A stretch of 64,000 nucleotides of DNA from Atriophallophorus winterbourni (taxonomy: Eukaryota; Platyhelminthes; Trematoda; Plagiorchiida; Microphallidae). Numbering within the stretch: the stretch's first letter is position 1; every line of letters starts with the position of its first letter. The position numbers and the translations under genes are program-made. Location: NCBI GenBank assembly GCA_013407085.1, contig JACCGJ010005807.1, forward strand, positions 1 through 64,000. The letters run 5' to 3'. Below, one piece after another: positions 54,401 to 63,494 of the stretch. A model generated the notes under the pieces. It was not told the DNA's origin. It did no database searches and was given only the letters and a program-made list of their open reading frames with translations.

Positions 54401-54934
54401 GTAACCGCTTTCGATTAACCCAAAAATCAACCGAGAAAATTTCTGATCAAAATATACAATGGGAAATTAATTTTAGTAAAACATATGAAATAAAAAGAAC
54501 AAATTGAAATCTTGTTAGTTCAACATGTTAATGGAACATAATGATATGAGCGCAAGCGATTGATATTCACAATATTGGTAGATATGTTGAGGCTTTAAGA
54601 ATGCCAACCCTATCAAGATAGAATAGTCACAAAGATGCACACATCATGCTTGTACCGGAGGCCTTATACGTAACGAAACTATCACACAATTTGCACTATC
54701 GTTGTGCTGAAAGTGATGATTGGTTCATGCTACAAAAATGCCAACTTTTCTTAGCGTGACGAGGTCCACCGAGATCTGTTATTTAAATAGGAGGTTATGT
54801 GAGATGATCAAATACGAATCATATCGTGATCACGAAATGGAAATTACCTTGATGGACGATGCGCATGTGCCGAACCATACCATGCTTCGTTGTTACTAGC
54901 TTTCCACAAAGTGTACATGTATGGGTGTTTGATA
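42328..54934 (-). CDS. C2H2 zinc-finger protein gene, eight exons of one finger each (partial)
   Basis: Eight short minus-strand exons were found: 54934-54848, 50945-50859, 47633-47541, 47496-47410, 45993-45901, 45860-45774, 43452-43369 and 42414-42328. Each has AG before and GT after, each encodes exactly one CX2CX12HX3-4H finger, and each begins and ends in phase 1, so any exon joins any other in frame (705 bp, 235 codons in all). Two introns are only 44 and 40 bp; the others are about 1-4 kb and full of SINE and RTE fragments. Start, stop and any further domains lie outside the exons I could identify; the last exon has a perfect GTAAGT donor, so more follows. C2H2 arrays usually bind DNA; target unknown. 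Confidence is high for the finger exons, lower that all belong to one transcript. Confidence 0.8.
43369..43452 (-). CDS. Zinc-finger exon 7
   Basis: Encodes IVCSPCGLFFPSKFALVGH then NLSVH (CX2CX12HX4H). Acceptor TTTTTCAG, donor GTGAGT. 84 bp, phase 1 at both ends. Confidence 0.8.
43636..43730. repeat. Possible LINE untranslated fragment
   Basis: GGGTTGCTAGCCCTAAGCCC followed by CGGGCTTGGGACCG looks like an untranslated segment of some RTE/BovB-like LINEs. It is a short match from memory of the pattern only, so weak. Confidence 0.3.
45003..45620 (-). mobile_element. Short RTE-derived element (family 2), longer copy
   Basis: Reads on the minus strand from the family-2 leader (45620-45340) through the segment also found at 1705-2033 to an AAGT-type tail (about 45003-45027). 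The leader is joined to a 77-codon frame (45273-45040) ending in a RTE C-terminus-like segment, with endonuclease and RT missing. It sits in the intron between zinc-finger exons 6 and 7. Confidence 0.82.
45774..45860 (-). CDS. Zinc-finger exon 6
   Basis: Encodes AELCICPLCNRTFSTKFAFN then RHTKTVH. Acceptor CCCAG, donor GTAGGT. 87 bp, phase 1-1. Nearly identical in protein to exon 4. Confidence 0.85.
45901..45993 (-). CDS. Zinc-finger exon 5
   Basis: Encodes ISEHVLPCACCGKHFSAKHG then LERHMRLIH. Acceptor TTTTTCAG, donor GTAAAA. 93 bp, phase 1-1. A 40-bp intron separates it from exon 6. Confidence 0.85.
46275..46506 (-). mobile_element. SINE-like repeat, near full-length
   Basis: Runs from TGTATATGTATGAAAGC (tail) to GTACTGTACAGTGGCACATC (head). 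It lies in the intron between exons 4 and 5 of the zinc-finger gene. Confidence 0.8.
47005..47243 (+). mobile_element. SINE-like repeat, full-length
   Basis: Starts CGAATGTGCAATCGTGCAG and ends TTTCATACCATACCAT. Same intron as the previous copy but opposite orientation. Confidence 0.82.
47410..47496 (-). CDS. Zinc-finger exon 4
   Basis: Encodes AELCICPLCNRTFSTKFAFN then RHTKTVHG. Acceptor ATCCAAG, donor GTATGT. 87 bp, phase 1-1. Confidence 0.85.
47541..47633 (-). CDS. Zinc-finger exon 3
   Basis: Encodes FTEQVLPCAWCGKRFSAKHG then LERHMRLIH. Acceptor CTTTCAG, donor GTGAAA (weak). 93 bp, phase 1-1. A 44-bp intron separates it from exon 4. Confidence 0.83.
48688..48886 (-). mobile_element. SINE-like repeat, divergent
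   Basis: Divergent near-full copy (AACAAGGCAAAGTGTG, TACTGTCAGGTCGCCC, ACATGATTGCACACCG). Confidence 0.72.
48955..49330 (-). pseudogene. RTE reverse transcriptase C-terminal fragment
   Basis: The frame at 49152-48955 reads WGIHKPTVKTKVTIYSAYLI then NALLYGSE, the thumb region of RTE reverse transcriptases. Upstream (about 49260-49160) shifted frames give a YLGS-like block. Strongly decayed; intronic. Confidence 0.65.
49331..50267. other. No recognisable gene (intron sequence)
   Basis: Several short frames on both strands, none with a motif or repeat match that I can support. Confidence 0.4.
50268..50456 (+). mobile_element. SINE-like repeat, 5'-truncated
   Basis: Starts CTAAATTGATTGGCCAC, ends CTTTCATACCATCATAC; the first 50 bp of the head are missing. 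Confidence 0.8.
50625..50735 (-). mobile_element. SINE-like repeat, 3' part
   Basis: GTATGGTATGAAAGGACAAGC to CCAGGCCTAGACAGATATG. Faces the plus-strand copy ending at 50456, tail to tail. Confidence 0.78.
50859..50945 (-). CDS. Zinc-finger exon 2
   Basis: Encodes AEESQCDTCGRVFTTRYALQ then RHIRKVHE. Acceptor CCCAG, donor GTTCGT (atypical). 87 bp, phase 1-1. Confidence 0.82.
51405..51490. repeat. Short dispersed repeat
   Basis: A segment with CCCCTACCTAATGAATGCAAACAGC, then ATGAAACCGG and TGTGTGTGATGGA; it recurs at 32945-33010 and 41945-42008. Nature unknown. Confidence 0.55.
51885..52352 (-). mobile_element. RTE LINE 3' end (family 3), 5'-truncated
   Basis: About 470 bp closely matching 57047-57508, with an ATG-type tail at 51895-51910. 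It stops where the RT C-terminus would begin. Confidence 0.8.
52353..53072. other. No recognisable gene (intron sequence)
   Basis: A frame at 52788-53057 is open but shows no known motif. Confidence 0.4.
53073..53242 (+). mobile_element. SINE-like repeat with internal loss
   Basis: Head (GCAAGCGTGCAGTACTTTTG) and tail (TTTGCATGGATCAGACTTGTG) are present; about 60 bp of the middle are deleted. Confidence 0.72.
53243..54847. other. Intron sequence with one unassigned open frame
   Basis: AT-rich. An open frame at 54048-54356 (plus, 102 codons) has no motif I recognise and no recurrence elsewhere in the window. Confidence 0.35.
54848..54934 (-). CDS. Zinc-finger exon 1 (most 5' found)
   Basis: Encodes NTHTCTLCGKLVTTKHGMVR then HMRIVHQ. 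Acceptor TTTCTTTCAAAG, donor GTAATT. 87 bp, phase 1-1. Resembles exons 3 and 5 in the KHG..RHMR block. Confidence 0.83.
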
Positions 54935-55051
54935 CTTTGAAAGAAAGATAGAAAAGGGGAAGGATAGTATTATACAAGGTGTACTCGAGGTAAAGGTAAA
55001 CATCATCAACAAGAACTTTGTAAATCGCAGGTATACATTCAAAGGACAAAA

Positions 55052-56210
55052 TCAAACAGTTTGTGATGTAGATAAGGTTACTTTGTTCAGATCTCTATTT
55101 TTATTTTGGCCAAGTACCGGCCGAATGGTGCACCGATCACGGGTGTATTTTCTGGCACAGGCGACGAACGATTGGTCCTGGGTGCCCGAAATATTTTCTA
55201 AAAGGCGTTGCTCATTTTCATTGGTTTTACCTACACCGAACCTTCCGAGACAGTTTTGCCAAGACTCGCAATCTGAACCAACGCTGGCATTGAAATCACC
55301 CAATACCACTACACAGTTTTCTGTGGCACGTTTTTGAGGACACTTGCGAGGTTATCATAGAAAGCGTCTTTTTCAGCAGGCGTCGCAGAGAGCGTCGGTG
55401 CATAAACGTTGACCAACGTAATGCTACTAGTAATCCGTCCAAATACGTTCGCTCCCACTGCTGCTTGGTTCTGTTGCTTTTAATATGTCGTTTCGAACGG
55501 CAAACCCAACTCCATGCAGTCGAGGCTCATCGGAACCTCTACCTTTCCAAAAATGTGTAATCTGTTTCTGTTAGTTTACCAGTGTTTGATAATCGCGTCT
55601 CTTGTGGGGCAGCCACGTCAACATTCAGCCTCTTTAGCTCATTGTTAATCACGGCTGACTTTCTTACGCCTCTGATATTCGAGACGTCGTCATGAAATCC
55701 TGGAAGCATGGACCGGACGTTCCAGGTTCCCAGTTTTAGAACTGACATTTATTGTTTAGTAATTCGATTCGCTGGTGCGGAAAAATACAGTCTGCTTGTC
55801 GGTTGATTTCTAATCCCAATGTACCCAATGAGGATAGCAGACCGTGGCGAGACGGCACCTTATTGACTGGGGGCTGCCCAGTTTGAGGCAGGCGGTAACC
55901 GTTCAATGAGACATGAAAATCTCTCCCAAAATCGGAGGGAACCCTAGGCGCTGAGCTCTACGCCAGTCGAGCCATCGCTTTTATCCGGTATGTGATTTTT
56001 CCTGTGTTATTATACATTGAAATGGAATGGAGTGTCCTCTCCATTGGTGCGTTGTGATGTACGCCAGGGCAGTTCAATATGGAGAACTAGCTGTTGCCCA
56101 TGTGGCAAGTGCTCCATCTCTACGGCACCACTGGAACGACGGGAACAGCTAAACTGATACGTTTGGACAACGATGCCGTCACAGGAGCTGGCAGGACGAA
56201 GTTGAATAAA
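55052..56210 (-). pseudogene. RTE-type LINE endonuclease fragment with leader
   Basis: On the minus strand: leader with GGCGTAGAGCTCAGCGCC (56000-55920), then LGTWNVRSMLPGF (55748-55539) with APQETRLSN (catalytic Glu), a frame-shifted middle (VNVYAPTLSATPAEKDAFY, about 55420-55350) and VVLGDFNASVGSDCESW (GDFN; 55309-55052). The endonuclease stops before its Asp-His motif and the RT is missing. It is a different RTE family from that at 34-38 kb. Confidence 0.78.
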
Positions 56211-56214
56211 CTTC

Positions 56215-56575
56215 CAACTGCCTTATGGGACTCCGGCTCCGGATTTTTCCTCGAGGTTGACTCCTGAGGCCTTTTAAATGATTGCATGTAGCCACAAGAC
56301 AGTGGAGGTTTCAGATAAGGGTTTTCCTTCCCTTAGGTGGACCGCCTTCATGGACTTACGAGCTCCACCTGCCCGAATCATGCTGGTTTTTAGGCGCCAG
56401 TCAGCCGCCTTCGCCCTTTCTCCTGTCAGTAGAAGCAGTTCCGCCGGGTCACACAGGACCACGCGTCCAGGCCAGGAGCTGGACTTGGTTTTCAGAGACG
56501 CGTGCCATTGGGGCATTTTTGGAATTGGAAGCTTATCCCCTCAAAGCGCCCCGGCCGTGACAACCTTGGAACCCA
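56215..56575 (-). repeat. RTE 5' leader (family 2), divergent copy
   Basis: Matches 1-378 and 63187-63482 with more substitutions. It lies directly 5' (minus strand) of the endonuclease fragment at 56210-55052. Confidence 0.72.
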
Positions 56576-56581
56576 CGTTGG

Positions 56582-56770
56582 TATATATGCATCAAATCAC
56601 AAGCCTGGATCAGGCACAGGGCCGTGCTAAGGCTGCACGTGGAATAAGATACTGTCAGGCATATAGGGAAGGGAAGTGATATTCCAGTGATTGGCGTGCA
56701 ATTCAGTGCTGTTTGCAAATCAATTTAGCACGGGCTTATCTGCGCAGTAGTGTATAATGGCATTTCCGTG
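56582..56770 (-). mobile_element. SINE-like repeat, divergent
   Basis: Tail ATCAAATCACAAGCCTGGATC, head GTAGTGTATAATGGCATTTCCGTG; several small deletions. Confidence 0.7.
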
Positions 56771-57047
56771 ACATTTGCCTCGGCAGCTATATTCATGCTG
56801 GCGCTTGGATTGATAACTAAATCTTACGCAGAACGGAATTTATCAAACATGGCAACGACGCGATGCCTCGCTTAATATTAAATGTCGAATGTACAACGCA
56901 GTTCTGCGTACTATGCTTTTCTGATCAATTCGAGCAACAGATTTTTTGCCAGGTTTTGTATGACACCCGCTGTTTGCGAAAGATTGTTCGCATTCATCGT
57001 GCTGTTAATCGAGATATCTACCAACAGGTTTTAGGACGAGGTTGCGA

Positions 57048-57735
57048 ACTCATCATCATCATCAAAGACAGCATTACACCGGTAGCACGTACCGAATGCT
57101 TAACTGCCATACAACCATGAAAAAGTAAAATCCTAAAAGATGGGGAAGGGTGGGACTTAAATTGCTACGGCTTCTATAGAAGAGTAAGCACAAGCAAACT
57201 GGGAAGAGGTGCCTACACCTCGAATGAAACATGCATTCAAACAAGTTTCGTGAACGAGTAGAGCAACATCAGCACGACAGCTTCCTTGCGGCTTTCACTG
57301 TCATGCATCATAACAAGCTTTTCTCGTCACTCCGCTTGACAACATACAAGGTTATGCAAACACTCCAAGAAGATGCTTAGTGCAAGACCGCCATTGAACA
57401 CGGTTTCGGGACATATCCTGAAGCGTAACTAACCATTGCGATATATGATCGCGGGGACACCAGCCTGGAAGACGCGCTGCGCCTACTTTGGAAAGGTTAC
57501 TAGTAAGAATTTTTAGCTGCCTATGCCATGTGACGGTTTGGCCACCCCGAGATTTACGCCAATCAGGATGTGGCGTCGCAAAAAGAATCTGTTTCGGAAG
57601 TCGGTGGTCCGGCATCCGTAAAACGTGACCCAACCAGCGTAACCTATGCAGGTTGATCTGCTTCTCTATATCGACATTACTACCAAACAACTTATTTCGG
57701 AGAGCATCGGTGAATCTAGTTGCGAACTAGATAGA
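57048..57735 (-). pseudogene. RTE RT C-terminus and 3' end (family 3)
   Basis: The frame (57690-57352) gives NLHRLRWLGHVLRMPDHRLP and GGQTVTWHRQLK, the end of RTE reverse transcriptases, and continues to a stop. Then come the 3' untranslated region (57350-57075) and an ATG/ATC trinucleotide tail (57049-57064). 5'-truncated at about 57735. It is the reference copy for the fragments at 6390, 33047, 41385, 51885 and 59290. Confidence 0.85.
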
Positions 57736-58284
57736 ATGTTGGTGCTAGCTCATTCGCGATAGGATGGGTCACGTTTGAAGGATGTCTGCTTATCGTTTCC
57801 CTTACCACGTTTTACTTCTAAAGCCTAGTAAAGTCTGGGAAAAACAAACGAGTGGCCAAGCAATGAGGTGGAGCAATGTGATGAAGAAGGATATCGTAGT
57901 GTTACGTACAGGGAGATAAAATCATTTGCTTGGTGTAATACACCAAATATGTGAATCGCAGTTAGTTATAAATGTTATGCGATACGGCTGTAAACCATAT
58001 TCAGTGAAGTCACTCTGGTTGTAAACATCATGACTCTCCGTGCAGATGTGTCAGATCGCTTTGAAAAAAGAAAAAATAACCAAACAGTAAAGGCAACGAA
58101 ACTACGAAAGTTACTTATTACATCTATTTGCATATTACGATGTGTGCTTTCTTTTTTAGCTTTACGGGTATCAAAAATCAATTACAGCGGTTGCATATTC
58201 CATTTTCGTAGTTTGAAAAAACAAGTAAGGAAGGTAGATAAACAACAGTTTCTTTAATAGGCTCCGCGCAGTCTTGCTAAATGT
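57736..58284. other. No recognisable gene
   Basis: AT-rich with short frames only. Confidence 0.4.
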
Positions 58285-58612
58285 TGTTGTTGGCCTCCTT
58301 CCGTCGATGTTGGCCATGGATGTGCATCACAATCGCATGATTTTTTCATGTTCCACAGCTTTTCGAATGACTAAACAGTCCCATTCGGGATAAACAATTT
58401 CTCCCGCACCGCTTGCAACGATAGGCAGAACTTGGTCGATGGGCGTCAGTTGCACAACCACGGCGTGATCTGCGTTCAGCAGTTAAGATCTGTATCTACT
58501 CCTCTCCAGCCTGCAGACAACGCTTCACACAATGCCTCCAATGTGAGCGGTCAAGAGCAAGTTCTTCCCAGCTCGCGGGGTCAATGCCAAGAGCTTTCAT
58601 ACCTCACGCAGT
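58285..58612 (-). pseudogene. RTE RT extreme C-terminus and 3' region (family 4)
   Basis: The minus strand gives KALGIDPASWEELALDRSHW, then RHCVKRCLQAGEE and a stop. The same region is at 24580-24870. No tail was identified. Confidence 0.72.
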
Positions 58613-58671
58613 CTTGCTAAATAGCCCAAGCATAAAAACGAAACACATTCAAAGTATGTATTAAAAGTATG

Positions 58672-58905
58672 CACGGATGTGCAATCGTGCAGTACTTTGT
58701 GCTGTGCGGCTAACACCGTGCTAAATTGATTGGCCATAGGTAGTGAGCTGCATGCTGAAACAGGCTGGAGTCGCACTACCATTTCCTGTTCTTTTTTCTT
58801 CCTCTGTCTAGGCCTGGGCAATCTGGCAGTATCTTAGCCCACGTGCAGTCTCTGACTATGCGGCACTTTGCCTGGATCAGGTTTGTGCTTTCATACCATC
58901 ATACC
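58672..58905 (+). mobile_element. SINE-like repeat, full-length
   Basis: Head GCACGGATGTGCAATCGTG, tail TTTCATACCATCATACCAT. Confidence 0.83.
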
Positions 58906-59008
58906 ATGTATGTATGAAATTACAAGCCTGAAGCGAGAAAAATGCCGTGCAGTCGAAAATTGCACGTCGGCTGAAACTGCCAGGTTGCCCATGCCGAGAC
59001 AGATATAA
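58906..59008 (-). mobile_element. SINE-like repeat, 3' part
   Basis: Starts TGTATGAAATTACAAGCC and ends CCGAGACAGATATA; directly abuts the preceding copy tail to tail. Confidence 0.75.
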
Positions 59009-59289
59009 CAAAGTAGAGAGGAATAGATTCAAAGTGATTGTATACGTCAATCAGCAACTAGCAACCAACTGCAGTAGTTCGATAAACGACGCTAGAGCAC
59101 GGGACAAATTAACGAGAAACGTAACAATGGTACTGATATGATGCATACGGATAGTTTTACTTACCATTCATGAAGGCGACTATTGGATGTGTGTCAATAG
59201 CTCATTGAAAAATGGGTAATCTGATATTTAATCTAAAAAATTGGGAAAATCAACAGAATTAGCGAAAACGCGTTAAAATGCGAACAATG

Positions 59290-59660
59290 GGTGAAATTAC
59301 ACATCATCGTCGTCATCAGGAACAACACTACACCGGCATCAAGTACTGGGTGCTTAAAAGCCATACAACCATAGCACATGTTAACATATTAAAAATGAAA
59401 GGAAAAGGTTCGAGCTAAAAAAACTAATGAACTTGTAGAAGATTAATCACAGACACACCGGGATGAGGTGCCTACACAGCGAATCAATCGAGTGCTATAA
59501 ACGAGTAGAGTGGCATCAGCATGACAGCATCCTTGCGGTTGTCACTTTTACGCATCATAACAAGCTTTACTCGACAGCATACAAGATTAATCGAACACTT
59601 CAAGATATTTACGAGACCGCCAATGAACAGGATTTTGAGCAATATCACTAGAAGTAAGAA
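59290..59660 (-). mobile_element. RTE LINE 3' end (family 3), decayed
   Basis: Matches 57050-57400 with many substitutions (ACATCATCGTCGTCATC tail, GGTGCCTACACAGCGAA, CCTTGCGGTTGTCACTTTTACG). Confidence 0.68.
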
Positions 59661-60090
59661 AGCACTAGCAATTCTGATCTCTTGGACCTCGATTTGCTGG
59701 ATCCGTGTAAGAGCCTGGCCACAATTACAACGGCGCAATTTCGAGTAGTAGAAGAAGAAAATGGTGAACAAAATCGCATTAGAAAAACTATGATTTCCCA
59801 GTGATGTCTGTTTTCTATATCTATGTTGCTACCAAAGATTCTATTACGAAACGCTATTGTAGCTCTGTAAATGTCTGCTAAAAGCTCTTTATATCAGCAG
59901 GCGTTACTAGTAATGTAATTACTTAAATAGGTAAAAAAAATGTCTATAGTCGCACATTCATCATTGTTTATGCTTAGCGCAGTTTCCGTTGCATCAATAT
60001 AATTTAACAGAACTTTGCCCTTAAAGATGAAAAGCGCATACCGAAAGATGATATGATATTGCCTAGTCGTTTCCATATAGAAATCAAAAA
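59661..60090. other. No clear gene
   Basis: May continue decayed family-3 RTE sequence up to about 59870 (minus), but no motif supports a call. Confidence 0.35.
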
Positions 60091-60298
60091 GCACGGATGT
60101 GCAGTACTACTGTACTGTGCAGCTAAAACTGTCCGAAATTGATTTACCATGGGTAGTGAGCTGCACGCTGACTCCTGGAGTTTCACGGTCATTTCTATTT
60201 TCATTTCTCATCCGGCGAGGCCAGGCAACGTGGCAGTATCCTAGCCCACGTGCAGTCTATGACTGTGGGGATAGATAGGCTTACGCTTTCATACATGC
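60091..60298 (+). mobile_element. SINE-like repeat, divergent
   Basis: GCACGGATGTGCAGTACTAC head, CCCACGTGCAGTCTATGACTG, tail TTTCATACATGCACATAC. Confidence 0.75.
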
Positions 60299-60299
60299 A

Positions 60300-60725
60300 C
60301 ATACAAATCGAGGAAGAGAACTACGTCGTCGGTGTAAACCAAATTGCATCTTATTTGTCGGTATGTCTGCATTACATGCAACCATTAGAGCGTCAATTGC
60401 AAAATTGAACAAAAAATGGAGAAAATGGACACCCTTATCGGACAGCGCTAACCGTTTGAAAGTAGGCTGATAGGCTATTGTACACCATAACGCGCCCAGA
60501 ACTATAGGAATAAAGCGCCCGCAACATATTCACGTACTTTTGCGGGACACCTTTGTGTAATAAGGTAAGGTAATGGATTCCTATCGACCGATTCAAGGGC
60601 ACCCTTGAAATCAAGAAAGATTGATACAGTTGACTGGCAATAATTGTGGCGATGTTCTGGAGCCTGCCGAAGAGTGAATATGTGATCGACGCGCATCCGG
60701 GACTAAATATTGCTTGCTGTTTATG
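60300..60725 (-). pseudogene. RTE RT palm fragment
   Basis: The frame at 60696-60502 gives DHIFTLRQAPEHRHN, VSIFLDFKGALESVDR and later GCPFSPFFVQF in another frame (about 60430-60390), then a decayed active-site region. It aligns directly after the RGRGC motif that ends the fragment at 61160, so both derive from one element. Confidence 0.72.
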
Positions 60726-60729
60726 AATC

Positions 60730-61110
60730 TGTGATTCCCTACGTAACGTAAGGCACTAGAGTACTCCTGGTAATTTCTCCACGGATGGCGTTGAGCTCCT
60801 ACCAGGTGGACGTGTTAGAGTCCTAGTTTATGCTGATGATATTGCTTTACTGGGTAAAGACCCTACATTTATCCAACGGGCCAGGATATGATGGCAATTG
60901 AGGCATTTAAGCATGGGCTACTTTTTCCACAGAGAAAGTATAAAGTGCCCGCTCAGAACACGTCAGGGGAACAGCCACATTTGCTATAAACGATCTTGTT
61001 CACGATCATTTCGAGCAGTCCAACTATCTAGGAAGTATGGTGGTTGCTGAGGGTGGGATAGAATAGGACATCACGCCCGTAATTGCTAAGGCTAGATAGG
61101 AATTAACCAG
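60730..61110 (+). pseudogene. Inverted RTE RT active-site fragment
   Basis: Plus strand: FSTDGVELLPGGR, VLVYADDIALLGKDPTFIQ (active site YADD) and, in shifted frames, the FAINDLVHDHFEQ and YLGS blocks. It matches residues about 800-880 of the ORF at 37729-35078. It lies in opposite orientation between two minus-strand pieces of another RTE copy. Confidence 0.75.
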
Positions 61111-62870
61111 GCTCAAGTACCAGTAGTGAGGTGCATGCTGAAACATGCTGGAGTGCGCAGCCCCGACCTCGACGAAAACCGCCTTGGTTGACTCGTGTAC
61201 GTATATCCCTCTCTTCCGTAAAGCAGCATAAGAGAATCACAGCAAAAACCTTCGCGGCGATGTCGATAAGACTGATGCCACGGTAGTTGTCGCACAATGA
61301 TGCATTACCTTTCTTCAAGATGGAAATCAAGAGTGAAGTGCCCCAGTCGCGTGGAAGCTCCTCTAGTTCCCATATCTTACGATACAAATCATGCAGTGGT
61401 TCAATCAAAACGGAAGAGCAGGCCTTGTACACCTCAGGGGGACGCCGTCTTCGCCAGGGGACTTGTTGTTCCTTAGTCGGCCGATGGCTCGGATGATTTC
61501 GTCGCGCGTTGGGTGATCGCAGGAAACATTATATGTCTCGCTCGCTACAGCCGTTGGTAGTGCCGTCAGTGGCGCCGGCCGATTTAGCAACATGCTGAAA
61601 TGCTCAGCCCAGCGTTCCACTTTCTTGTCCGGTTCGCAAAGCGGTGAGCCGCTCAAATCGCAAAGTGGGTGTTCGGTCGAATTTCGTCGGCCCGAAGAAA
61701 TACGGATCAGGCGGAAGAGTGAGCCAAATTGGCCGCTACTCGAAGCATTCTCCATTTCTTTAGCTAAACATTCCCAATACGTGTTGCGATCGTGCCTGGC
61801 AGAACGCGTGGCTTGTCGTCTGAGGCTGCGGTGCGCTGACGATCCCGACAATCGCGCTTCGCGAGCTTTGTCAGATAACTTCAGGGTTTCCTCGGATAGC
61901 CAGTCTTTCCGTTTTCGGAAGGTCATCCCGAGCTCTGCTATTGAGGCTCGTTGTAGCGCTGATTTCAGATGATTCCATTGAGAGTCGACTGAAGCATTGG
62001 ATTCGTCCGAAACCTCAAAGTTAGCTCGGAGGCGAGATAATTGGATAGAGCGAGACACTTTTCACTGTCGTTCAAAGCCGCTGTATTAATTCGTTTAGTG
62101 GGGCGGGGCCTCGGACGAGAGCTGAGGTGAATTTTGATTCTCGCGCGTAGCAGGACGTGATCTGTACCGCTGGCGTTGCCAGTCTCCGCACCACAATAAG
62201 CCCTACAGTCCTCAACAGCTGAGTTCCAGCGCGAGCGGACCAAAATAGGATCCAGCTGGTGTGCAGTGCGTCCGTCGTTAGAATACCATGTTACAAAGTG
62301 CCTCCTAGGATGCTGAAAGCGCGTGTTCGTCACTGTAAGACGGTTAAAGCTGGCGAAATTAAGCATGCGCTCACCATTTTCGCAACGTGTTCCAAGACTG
62401 AACTTGCTGATAATCCGCTGAGTAGTCGCGTCCGGTGCGCCTGTACGGGCATTCCAGTCACCAGCAATGATCAGCATGTCGCGCATATGGATTTTATCTA
62501 CGGCCTTTTGTAATTCTTCATAAAATGCGTCCTTGGATGCATCGTCAGTGGGCATGGTAGGCGCGTAAACAGACAAAACACTCAGGTTGACCGGTTTTCC
62601 ACGGAAACGCATAACCAAAATTCGTGGTGAAATGGCTTCCCATAACGTTAGGGCATTTTGGGCGTTCGCATCAAGCGCAATCGCAACGCCGTGTAGCCCG
62701 GAGTTGTCAGTGGGTCCACTGTGGTACAACCAGTAGGAGATGTCCCTTCCTGGAATCTTGTTACGAATGCAGCCAGTGCCCGGGATTCTTACCTCTGACA
62801 AGCAGCCTATACTCACGCCATCGTCGCAGAGACTGCGCGTCGTGATGCATTGGCTACCGGGATCGTGGAG
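61103..62870 (-). pseudogene. RTE LINE endonuclease and start of RT, frameshifted
   Basis: From 62870: WNVRTLHDPG, IGCLSEVRIPG (Glu), MLIIAGDWNARTG, TSGTDHVLLRARI-type Asp-His block (62816-61965), then a linker (62058-61405: RKDWLSEETLKLSDKAREAR, RNNKSPGEDGVP) and the RT start (61432-61103: PRDWGTSLLISILKKG, DNYRGISLIDIAAKVF, NQGGFRRGRGC). Two frameshifts. A SINE snippet (about 61118-61156) marks the break at RGRGC. Confidence 0.82.
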
Positions 62871-62999
62871 CGTTCTGACATTCCAACATGATAAACAGCG
62901 GAAAGCGGGTATTAAGGGACCCAGCTTGCTTACTTTTCACCCCAGCCGCTGGGAGAGCATGAGGCGCGTCGCGTACCGGGAACGCCGTAGCATTAGCGA

Positions 63000-63482
63000 T
63001 AGGTTGTGATAATTCGTGATTCATGAAGTGTTTTGGGAAATTGGGTACAAAGCAGCGTCCCCAGCACCACTCGGCGTTTGTTCGAGTCAGCTTCTCTAGC
63101 CTTTGCACAACCAAGTGCGACCTGCAAGGCAGCAGGGAGTTGACAGAAAGAGGTGGTGTGCACCAACTAACCGTCTACGAGACTCTGCTCCAGATTTTTC
63201 CTCAGGGTTTTCTCCCGAAGCCTTTCCCGCGATTGGGTATCCCGCAAGGCAGCGGAGGTTTAAAATCAGGGTTTTCCTTCCCCTAGATGAAATGCCCTCC
63301 CAGACTAACGAGCTCCATCTGCCCCAAGCAAACTGGTTTTCGGCGCCAGTCACTCGCCCTCGCCCCCTTCTCCTGTTGGTAGAAGCAGTTCCGCTGGGCT
63401 CAGAGAGCCACTCGTGCAGGCCAGAAGCTGGACTTGGTTGTCAGAAGCTATTTGAGACGCACACCATATGGGAGCATACGGC
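63000..63482 (-). repeat. RTE 5' leader (family 2), longest copy
   Basis: Runs on the minus strand from 63482 to about 63020 and leads into the endonuclease at 62870. It shares 63050-63480 with 45220-45620 and 1-315. This copy shows that the family-2 leader belongs to a complete RTE element. Confidence 0.78.
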
Positions 63483-63494
63483 TAACTACACCCG

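Noticed and set aside
56863..57120. Plus-strand frame with FCVLC that looked like a zinc-finger start.
   Set aside because: His spacing does not fit C2H2, and its end runs into a minus-strand RTE tail.
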